DNA of 5,765 nt from JAJFUG01 sp964386505 (GTDB lineage Bacteria; Gemmatimonadota; Glassbacteria; GWA2-58-10). Shown here piece after piece: positions 1 to 5,324 of this stretch; position 1 is the first letter of the stretch, and each line of letters starts with the position of its first letter. The notes under the pieces were generated by a model that was given only the letters and a program-made list of their open reading frames with translations, was not told where the DNA came from and did not search any database. The stretch spans positions 1-5,765 of the forward strand of contig CAYLSM010000255.1 in the NCBI GenBank assembly GCA_964386505.1, given 5' to 3'. A program made the position numbers and the translations under genes.

Positions 1-373
1 GGGCGATATTTTCGAAAGCCGGGTCTCGGGTACAGCCATTTCCAGGCACTATAAAGAGCTGAGCGGGCTGGAGCTGGAGGGCGCCGCAGTGGCCTCCCGG
101 GCACGTCAGGGCGAGGCCGCCGCACGCCAGGTTTTCCGCTCGTTCGGCGCGGACCTGGGGCAGGGCCTCTCCTGGCTGATCAACCTGCTCGATCCGCAGG
201 TGGTGGTGCTGGGCGGCTCGGCCGCCGAATCCTGGGACCTGTTCCACGTCCCAATGCTCGCGCTGGTGGAAAGTCACCGGATAGGGCGCAACCGCACACG
301 GATAGTCCGCTCCACCCTGGGCGAGGCCGCCGTGCTCCACGGGGCAGCCAGCCTGGTCCGCGGGACGGATTGA
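1..373 (+). CDS. ROK family protein (sugar kinase or repressor), C-terminal part
   Basis: This is the 3' end of a gene cut by the left edge; about 123 codons are visible, read from base 2 to the TGA at 371-373. The first residues, GDIFESRVSGTAI, align with the ROK segment that follows the zinc-binding cysteines (usually GCLEAYxSGxAI). Further on, INLLDPQVVVLGG is the typical ROK C-terminal signature and STLGEAAVLHGAA matches the last conserved helix. ROK proteins are either ATP-dependent sugar kinases (glucokinase, N-acetylglucosamine or N-acetylmannosamine kinase) or sugar-responsive repressors with an N-terminal helix-turn-helix. The N-terminus is absent, so the two cannot be separated. The usual third zinc-ligand cysteine is not seen where expected. 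A sugar-related role suits the glycosidase-like lipoprotein two genes downstream. The family call is firm; substrate and function are open. Confidence 0.88.
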   Translation, partial: GDIFESRVSGTAISRHYKELSGLELEGAAVASRARQGEAAARQVFRSFGADLGQGLSWLINLLDPQVVVLGGSAAESWDLFHVPMLALVESHRIGRNRTRIVRSTLGEAAVLHGAASLVRGTD

Positions 374-420
374 CCCCGGCCTCCGGGCGGCAGACAGACA
401 ACACATTGCACAATGACATT

Positions 421-426
421 GAGGAG
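421..426 (+). promoter_or_regulatory. Shine-Dalgarno site deciding the start at 433
   Basis: GAGGAG lies six bases before the ATG at 433. The same frame is open up to a TTG at 370, which overlaps the stop of the ROK gene, but that TTG has no comparable ribosome binding site and the 21 extra residues look like translated spacer. This site therefore favours 433 as the start. Confidence 0.75.
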
Positions 427-432
427 CGGGTA

Positions 433-1047
433 ATGCAGGATATTCTCGACTTGGCCGAGTCAAAACGCCGCCGCGCGCTGCGGCTCCTGGAACGCCTGGA
501 GCTTTTCGATCTCTGGCGCAGGTACGGCGAGCCGGTGCTGGTCGGGGCGGTGCGCTACGGGATGGTGGGGGCGTTGGATATCGATATGGAGGTCTACTCC
601 GGGCAGCCCGAGTTGCGGCAGGGTTTCGACGTGATGGCCCAGGCGGCCGCGCGGCCCGAGGTGCAGGAGGTGCGCTTTGTCAACGCCCTGGACACCCCGG
701 ACCGCGGGTTTTACTGGAGCCTGAGCGTGCGGGACGAGGAGGGCGAGAGTTGGAAAATCGACTGCTGGCATGTGGCCCACGACCATCCGGATGCCCATTG
801 GGCCGAGCGTTTCGCCGACTCCGTCCTGCGCGTGCTGACCGCTGAGACCCGCCGCGCAATCCTGACTCTCAAAAGTGAACTGCGCGGCACTCCGGGGGGG
901 CGCGGGGTGGACCTCTGCCGTGCCGTGCTTGAGGCCGGAGTACGAGACAGCGAGCAGTTCCGGCGCTGGTTCTCCGCGAACCCGCCCGTCACGGGCATGC
1001 TCTACTGGCTGCCGGAGGGTGCGACTCAGCCGCTGGAACGTAACTGA
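433..1047 (+). CDS. Nucleotidyltransferase-fold protein of unknown role
   Basis: The 204-residue soluble protein has no signal peptide or membrane segment. Residues 37-53 read VGAVRYGMVGALDIDME, which matches the pol-beta nucleotidyltransferase pattern hG[GS]...DhD, with D49 and D51 as candidate metal ligands. D110, in WKIDCWHV on a predicted later strand, is a candidate third carboxylate. The middle (VRFVNALDTPDRGFYW) and the end (PVTGMLYWLP) resemble a family of small uncharacterised bacterial proteins with the same order of motifs, recalled from general knowledge and not searched. The serine usually found after the first glycine is alanine here (A39). Such folds transfer nucleotides to proteins, antibiotics or RNA, but nothing here identifies the substrate, and no partner such as a HEPN toxin or a resistance gene is adjacent. 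The ATG at 433 is chosen for its Shine-Dalgarno sequence. The gene starts 59 bases after the ROK gene and ends 59 bases before the lipoprotein gene, so it could share their transcript. Confidence 0.72.
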   Translation: MQDILDLAESKRRRALRLLERLELFDLWRRYGEPVLVGAVRYGMVGALDIDMEVYSGQPELRQGFDVMAQAAARPEVQEVRFVNALDTPDRGFYWSLSVRDEEGESWKIDCWHVAHDHPDAHWAERFADSVLRVLTAETRRAILTLKSELRGTPGGRGVDLCRAVLEAGVRDSEQFRRWFSANPPVTGMLYWLPEGATQPLERN

Positions 1048-1106
1048 CCGTCGGCCGCCCGGAGCAAATCCCGGCCCTGACCTCGAATACCTGAACTGGA
1101 GAGAAC

Positions 1107-2687
1107 ATGCAGAAATATCTGGTTGTGACATTGATCCTGCTCCTGTCCCTGGGCTGTTCCAACGGCTCGCTGAGTCTCTGGCCGCAGTCGTACCTGACAC
1201 CTCTGGACCGGGCGGCCACGCGGCCCGCCAAGACAGAGACCGCGCTCAGCCTGCGGGTCACGCCCGGTGAGTACGAGCCAGCGCTGTGCGCCCTGCGCTC
1301 GGTGCGCGGCGGCAGCGCCAGCGTGAGCCTGGTCCCGTCCACCCAGGGCCAGGGACTGCCTTCGGAATGGTGCGAGTTGTGCACGGTGGTGAGCCGGGCA
1401 GACAGCACGCCCCTCAACCGTCTGGCGCCCCTGGACGGCCCGCTGGCCGTGGGGCCGGACACCACAGGCTTCATCTGGCTTACCGTGCGCCCGCCCGAGG
1501 ACGCCCCGGCCGGCACCTACAGCGCCACACTGAAAGTGGAGTGCGGCCCGGCCAAAGCGGAATTGCCCGTTGTCTGCGAGGTGCTGCCGTTCAGGCTCAC
1601 CCAGTCGCCGCTCACGGCCGGAGTGTTCATGGCCTCCACCGACCTTCCCGCCGCCTGGTACGCGGACATGAAAGCCCACGGCCTGGACGCGGTCCAGATG
1701 TTCTGGGGCAGCACTGGAATCGGGGTGCAGAATGTGGACGGCAAGCTCGTGCTCGATTTCAGCGGCCAGGACAGCCTGATGTCACACCTGGATGCCGCGG
1801 GCATGGACGGGCCGGTGGTGATCAGCCTGGGCAACGACCATTCCCTGCACTACGAAACCGCCCTGGCCCGCGCGTTCGGCCTGCCGGTGGACACCAGCGA
1901 GGTGATCGACGGCAAGGCCATATTCGGCCCGCCGGTCAGCCCGAAACTGGATGAGCTGTTCATGGAGGGCCTGCGCCAGATACGCGCCCACTGGGATGAG
2001 CGCGGCTGGCGTCAGGAACTGGTGGTGCTGATCTACGACGAGCCCACCGAGAGGCTTCTGGAGCGCTGCAAAAGCCGCTACGACCTGCTTAAAAAAGTCA
2101 CCCCTGAAACCCGGGTCTACGGCGTGGTGATGAACCGTCGCGCCTGGGCCGAGAGCATGACCGACCAGTGCGACATTTTCGTCTCCGATGGTGATTTCAC
2201 CGGCTGCATGGAGGCGGCCCAGCAGATGGGCAAGGATTTCTGGGTCTACTCGTTTCCCCTGGGCGCTGTCCACACCGCCCGCTATGACATGGGAGCGCTG
2301 CCCTGGCGTGTGGAGGCCCAGGGGACATTTTTCTGGATGTACAACTATTGGAGCTACGACCCGGACGGTTGCGCGGTGTACCGCGACGATTCCGACCCGT
2401 CCCGCCCGGTGCGCTCGATCGCCTGGGAGGGTGTGCGCGAGGCGGTGGATGACCTGCGCTATTTCGCCACGGCCGAGCGGGCCATCGCCCGCGCGCGGGG
2501 CGACCGCAAGGCCGTGGCCAGCGAAAGCCTGATGGCCCTGCGCGAGTCGGTGGAGCCCACCCGCCGTCAGCGAGTAGCACGGGGCGAGGACCACGACGAG
2601 GTCAGCGTGCTGGACCAGTACAGCGAGCCCCAGCGTATCCGCAACGAGATGATCTCGATCATACTGTCGCTGCAGCAGCAGCCCTGA
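1107..2687 (+). CDS. GH123-like / DUF4091 domain lipoprotein (putative glycoside hydrolase)
   Basis: The 526-residue protein begins with a lipoprotein signal: MQKYLVVTLILLLSLGC, with the lipid-bearing cysteine at C17 and no aspartate at +2, so it should be anchored in a membrane facing the periplasm or the outside. Residues about 30-165 look like a beta-sandwich (GEYEPALCALRS..., PEDAPAGTYSATLKVE). Residues about 168-420 look like a TIM barrel, and the segment RSIAWEGVREAVDDLRYF at 436-453 matches the DUF4091 signature. An adjacent acidic pair, D311-E312 in LIYDEP, sits where GH123 N-acetyl-beta-galactosaminidases carry their catalytic Asp-Glu, which work by substrate-assisted catalysis. Activity on a GalNAc-type glycan is thus plausible, but most DUF4091 proteins are uncharacterised. 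GGAGAG at 1098-1103 supports the start. The Tat-signal gene follows after 33 bases, and the upstream ROK gene adds sugar context. Family fairly sure; substrate unknown. Confidence 0.8.
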   Translation: MQKYLVVTLILLLSLGCSNGSLSLWPQSYLTPLDRAATRPAKTETALSLRVTPGEYEPALCALRSVRGGSASVSLVPSTQGQGLPSEWCELCTVVSRADSTPLNRLAPLDGPLAVGPDTTGFIWLTVRPPEDAPAGTYSATLKVECGPAKAELPVVCEVLPFRLTQSPLTAGVFMASTDLPAAWYADMKAHGLDAVQMFWGSTGIGVQNVDGKLVLDFSGQDSLMSHLDAAGMDGPVVISLGNDHSLHYETALARAFGLPVDTSEVIDGKAIFGPPVSPKLDELFMEGLRQIRAHWDERGWRQELVVLIYDEPTERLLERCKSRYDLLKKVTPETRVYGVVMNRRAWAESMTDQCDIFVSDGDFTGCMEAAQQMGKDFWVYSFPLGAVHTARYDMGALPWRVEAQGTFFWMYNYWSYDPDGCAVYRDDSDPSRPVRSIAWEGVREAVDDLRYFATAERAIARARGDRKAVASESLMALRESVEPTRRQRVARGEDHDEVSVLDQYSEPQRIRNEMISIILSLQQQP

Positions 2688-2720
2688 GCGTTAACCTCGT
2701 AATTTCTCGAAGGAGAACCG

Positions 2721-3374
2721 ATGTCCGGCATTCGGAGAATCAAGCGGCGCGACATGCTCAAAGGCCTGCCCCTGGCCGCCGCTCTACCCTCAGTCGCCCT
2801 GGGGACCCAGGAAGTCAAGACAGTAAAGTACGACAGCGAGCGCATGATCGAACAGCACCCTGATTTCCAGGACGCTCGGAGCCGCAAGGTGGTTTTCGTG
2901 GCCCACTGCATCCTTAACCAGAACTCCCGGATCAGACGCTGCGCCTACACGCCCTCGGCCATCCCCAAGGTGCCGGACGAGCTGATCGGCCGCGGGATAG
3001 GGATCGTGCAGATGGCCTGCCCTGAGCTGGGTGCCCTGGGCCTTGGCCGCGGCGGGCCTGTGGAGATATACGACCAGCTGTCCACGCCCATCGGGCGGCG
3101 CTACCTGCGCACTTTGGCGGCGGACATAGTCTACCAGGTGAAGCAATACCAAAAGCAGGGTTTCCGGGTGCTGGGCGTGCTGGGGCTGGACGGCAGCCCG
3201 AGTTGCGGGGTCGACCTCACCTGGTACGGCGATGAGCACGCGGGACGGGGAGCTTATATGGAGGAGTTGATCGCCGCGCTCAAGGAGGCCGGCCTGGAAA
3301 TCCCGGTGTTGGGCATCCAGGATGCCGCCCCGGACAAGGCGATCGAGATCATCCGCCGGTGGGATTCCGTCTGA
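2721..3374 (+). CDS. Tat-signal TudS-related (DUF523-like) putative desulfidase
   Basis: The 217-residue protein starts with a twin-arginine type leader: K8-R9-R10-D-M-L-K followed by a short hydrophobic stretch (16-28, PLAAALPSVALG). This suggests export after folding, possibly with a cofactor in place. From residue 56 it has the TudS-related pattern: KVVFVAHCILNQNSR (C63), IVQMACPELG (C100), and VLGLDGSPSCGV (C162). In thiouracil desulfurase TudS, three cysteines hold a [4Fe-4S] cluster that takes sulfur from a thiocarbonyl; C63, C100 and C162 are the likely equivalents, and C74 is an extra cysteine. Members I know of are mostly leaderless, about 150 residues long, so the roughly 55-residue N-terminal extension is the odd part. 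AGGAGA at 2711-2716 gives a clear start. The gene ends the plus-strand run and is followed by a hairpin terminator. Substrate unknown; desulfidase activity is inferred from family only. Confidence 0.75.
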   Translation: MSGIRRIKRRDMLKGLPLAAALPSVALGTQEVKTVKYDSERMIEQHPDFQDARSRKVVFVAHCILNQNSRIRRCAYTPSAIPKVPDELIGRGIGIVQMACPELGALGLGRGGPVEIYDQLSTPIGRRYLRTLAADIVYQVKQYQKQGFRVLGVLGLDGSPSCGVDLTWYGDEHAGRGAYMEELIAALKEAGLEIPVLGIQDAAPDKAIEIIRRWDSV

Positions 3375-3422
3375 ACAGGCAGGCCGCCCGGCAACGCACG
3401 AGGGACGGTGCATTACGCTGCG

Positions 3423-3471
3423 GGCAAAAAAAGCAGGGGAGGGTTGTGAACCCTCCCCTGCTTTTTTTGCC
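3423..3471. terminator. Bidirectional intrinsic terminator between convergent genes
   Basis: A perfect inverted repeat has 23-base arms (3423-3445 and 3449-3471) around a three-base GTG loop. The GC-rich core GCAGGGGAGGGTT pairs with AACCCTCCCCTGC, flanked by A7 at 3426-3432 and T7 at 3462-3468. On the plus strand the T7 follows the stem and should end the transcript of the Tat-signal gene, whose stop is about 50 bases upstream. On the minus strand the A7 reads as T7 and should end the reductase-rhodanese transcript, whose stop codon is 23 bases away. Confidence 0.93.
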
Positions 3472-3493
3472 GAGCCTTTGTTGTCTTTTCCGA

Positions 3494-5143
3494 TCAGACC
3501 CTCAGGCCGCTTCCCGTGGCCGCGGACCAGGTGACGATACCACCGCTGAGGTTGCGCGCCTGGAAACCGTTCTGGCTAAGAATGCGCGTGCCGATGTAGC
3601 CGCGCAGACCCACCCGGCAGTAGACCAGTATCTCGCGCTCACGAGGCAGAACGCCCATGTTCTCGCGCAGGTCATCCAGGGGGATATTCACGGCCCCCGG
3701 AAGGTGGCCGCCGGCGAACTCCATGGGCGTGCGCACGTCCAGGATCAGCGCCCCGCTGTCCGCGGGCTCGTCCCACTGCGCCGCATCGACCTTGCCCTCC
3801 AGCACATTCTGCGCCGCGTAACCGGCCATGTTCACCGCATCCTTGGCCGAGCCGAACGGCGGGGCGTAGGCCAGGTCCAGCTCGGTCAGATCGTGCACGC
3901 TCATTCCGGCGGTGATTGCCGTGGCCAGAACATCGATCCGCTTGTCCACGCCCTCGCCGCCCACGATCTGCGCCCCCAGGATACGGCCGTCCGACGGGGC
4001 GAAGAGCAGCTTGATCGACATGCGCTGTGCGCCCGGGTAGTAGGTAGCGTGCGAGTAGCTGTGGGTCCAGGAGACCCGGTGCTCGATCCCGAGGCGGGCC
4101 AGGCGCTTGGCGCTCGCGCCCACTTGCGCCGCGGTGAGGTTGAACACCCGCACAACGGAGGTGCCCAGACTGCCCTTGAACTTTCTGTCCGCGCCCAGGG
4201 CATTTTCGGCGGCGATTCGGCCCTGACGGTTGGCGGGACCCGCCAGGGGGATCAGCTCAGGGTTTCCGGTCACCAGGTCGCGCACCTCGACCGCATCCCC
4301 CACGGCGTAGATATCCGGGTCACTCGTGCGCATCCGGTCATCCACATGGATGCCGCCGCGCCCGCCGAGTTCCAGCCCGGCGGATTTGGCCAGGCCGGTC
4401 TCGGGCCTCACGCCCACGGAGAGAATCACCAGCCCGGTCTCGACCGTGCCGCCGTCCGATAGCCCCACGCGCAGGCCCTCGCCCGCCAGCTCGAAGCTCC
4501 TGGCCTGGGTGCCCAGGTGCAGGCTGACACCGTTGTCCTGCAGCTCGACCTTGAGGAACGAGGCGATGTCCGCATCCAGCAGCGGCAGCACCTGGTCCAC
4601 CATTTCGACCAGGTGTACGTTCAGGCCGAGTCGGCTCAGGCTCTCCACCATTTCCAGCCCGATGAAGCCAGCGCCAACCACCAGGGCCGAGGACGGCCGA
4701 CGGCTCTCGACCCAGGTCCTGATCCGCTCGGCATCCGGCACGTTGCGCAGGGTGAACACTCCGGGCAGATCGGCTCCGGGGATCGGCGGGACCAGCGGCG
4801 AGGCCCCCGGGGCCAGGATCAGCTTGTCATAGGTTTCCTCATATTCGCGCCCGGTCTTTAGCTCGCGCACTTTCACTTTCCTGGCGGTGCGGTCTATAGC
4901 TGTCACCTCGCTGTGCGTGCGCACATCGATCCGGAACCGCCGCGCCAGCGACTGCGGGGTCTGGACCAGCAGCGAGCCGCGGTCACGTATCTCGCCGCCC
5001 ACGAAATAGGGCAGGCCGCAGTTGGCGAACGAGACATGCTCGCCGCGCTCGAGGATTACTATTTCAGCCTTTTCATCCATCCGGCGCGCCCGCGCCGCGG
5101 CCGAGGCTCCGCCGGCCACGCCTCCCACTATCACCAGTTTCAT
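3494..5143 (-). CDS. CoA-disulfide / persulfide reductase with C-terminal rhodanese domain
   Basis: The 549-residue flavoprotein belongs to the pyridine nucleotide-disulfide oxidoreductase family. Residues 4-20 (VIVGGVAGGASAAARAR) form the FAD dinucleotide fold. SFANCGLPYF carries the single active-site cysteine C42, typical of CoA disulfide reductase, which uses one cysteine with bound CoA instead of a cysteine pair. ALVVGAGFIGLEM at 153-165 binds NAD(P)H and YAVGDAVE at 279-286 is the second FAD motif. Residues about 330-440 are the dimerisation domain, with Y368/Y369 and Y426 as candidates for the conserved catalytic tyrosines. From about 460 a rhodanese domain follows (LILDVRTPMEFAGGHLPGAVNIP), with its persulfide-forming C509 in YCRVGLRGY. 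The architecture matches characterised CoADR-RHD and NADH-dependent persulfide reductase (Npsr) enzymes, which reduce CoA disulfide, CoA persulfide or polysulfide; these cannot be told apart here. The start ATG at 5143 is chosen because MKLVIVGG is the family N-terminus and AAAGG lies nine bases before it; the frame is open further upstream to about 5206 but without homology. Confidence 0.93.
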   Translation of the reverse strand: MKLVIVGGVAGGASAAARARRMDEKAEIVILERGEHVSFANCGLPYFVGGEIRDRGSLLVQTPQSLARRFRIDVRTHSEVTAIDRTARKVKVRELKTGREYEETYDKLILAPGASPLVPPIPGADLPGVFTLRNVPDAERIRTWVESRRPSSALVVGAGFIGLEMVESLSRLGLNVHLVEMVDQVLPLLDADIASFLKVELQDNGVSLHLGTQARSFELAGEGLRVGLSDGGTVETGLVILSVGVRPETGLAKSAGLELGGRGGIHVDDRMRTSDPDIYAVGDAVEVRDLVTGNPELIPLAGPANRQGRIAAENALGADRKFKGSLGTSVVRVFNLTAAQVGASAKRLARLGIEHRVSWTHSYSHATYYPGAQRMSIKLLFAPSDGRILGAQIVGGEGVDKRIDVLATAITAGMSVHDLTELDLAYAPPFGSAKDAVNMAGYAAQNVLEGKVDAAQWDEPADSGALILDVRTPMEFAGGHLPGAVNIPLDDLRENMGVLPREREILVYCRVGLRGYIGTRILSQNGFQARNLSGGIVTWSAATGSGLRV

Positions 5144-5152
5144 CAAAGCTGA

Positions 5153-5157
5153 CCTTT
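5153..5157 (-). promoter_or_regulatory. Ribosome binding site of the reductase-rhodanese gene
   Basis: On the minus strand, AAAGG followed by TC lies nine bases before the ATG at 5143. It is a moderate Shine-Dalgarno sequence and supports this start over the upstream in-frame start near 5206, which would fall inside the proposed -10 box. Confidence 0.6.
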
Positions 5158-5204
5158 CTTTTGTAGTATCGTTTTTCACGCTTAAAAACCAAACCAATGA
5201 GTCC

Positions 5205-5233
5205 ATAATAATAGTCAGAAGCCGGTTTGTCTA
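5205..5233 (-). promoter_or_regulatory. Sigma70-like promoter for the reductase-rhodanese gene
   Basis: Reading the minus strand, the -35 box TAGACA (5233 to 5228) and the -10 box TATTAT (5210 to 5205) are 17 bases apart; each differs from consensus at one position. Transcription would start near 5198, giving a leader of about 55 bases. The gap is AT-rich in an otherwise GC-rich window, which makes a chance match less likely. Not experimentally known. Confidence 0.6.
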
Positions 5234-5246
5234 TTCCGCAGGCCCG

Positions 5247-5283
5247 TGTTTGAATTTGCCGGGGCCGGGTATATATTCAAACA
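5247..5283. repeat. 9-bp inverted repeat, candidate operator
   Basis: TGTTTGAAT at 5247-5255 is exactly mirrored by ATTCAAACA at 5275-5283, with a 19-base spacer. The left arm covers the -35 box and the right arm the -10 box of the proposed plus-strand promoter, so a dimeric regulator bound here would compete with RNA polymerase. The spacer is GC-rich and long for a hairpin, so a protein binding site is more likely than an RNA structure. The bound protein is unknown. Confidence 0.45.
5250..5277 (+). promoter_or_regulatory. Sigma70-like promoter for the quinone oxidoreductase gene
   Basis: The -35 box TTGAAT (5250-5255) and the -10 box TATATT (5272-5277) are separated by 16 bases. Transcription would start near 5284, leaving a leader of about 40 bases before the ATG at 5325. 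The promoter lies back to back with the minus-strand promoter, with the two -35 boxes only 16 bases apart, so the two genes may share a regulator. Confidence 0.55.
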
Positions 5284-5324
5284 AAACCGGTTGTGACACC
5301 ATTCTCCATTCCGGGAGGCGAAAG

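Noticed and set aside
370..432. Earlier TTG start for the nucleotidyltransferase-like gene, overlapping the ROK stop codon by four bases
   Set aside because: It would allow translational coupling, but has no matching Shine-Dalgarno sequence, and the extra residues look like spacer. The ATG at 433 has GAGGAG six bases upstream.
406..432. TTGCAC followed 17 bases later by GGTAAT, a possible promoter before the nucleotidyltransferase-like gene
   Set aside because: The -10 box is poor and would overlap the start codon at 433, and the -35 to -10 interval would include the Shine-Dalgarno site, so the transcript would lack the ribosome binding site.
460..1200. Long open frame of 246 codons on the minus strand
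   Set aside because: It lies opposite the nucleotidyltransferase-like gene and lipoprotein start, is rich in H, P, G and R as expected of the antisense frame of GC-rich coding DNA, and shows no recognisable motif.
1782..2594. Open frame of 270 codons on the minus strand
   Set aside because: It is fully antisense to the DUF4091 lipoprotein, which has a signal peptide, ribosome binding site and family motifs; the antisense product has none.
2704..2717. Small hairpin TTCTC-GAAG-GAGAA covering the ribosome binding site of the Tat-signal gene
   Set aside because: The five-pair stem is AT-containing and too weak to control translation convincingly; the match is likely a by-product of the AGGAGA site.
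3359..4462. Open frame of 367 codons on the plus strand
   Set aside because: It runs through the terminator and is antisense to the reductase-rhodanese gene. Its composition is low-complexity H/R/G/A and it lacks motifs.
5285..5292. AACCGGTT palindrome just downstream of the plus-strand promoter
   Set aside because: An 8-base palindrome is short enough to occur by chance, and it is not repeated as a clean copy elsewhere in the gap; kept only as part of the looser dyad described in the findings.
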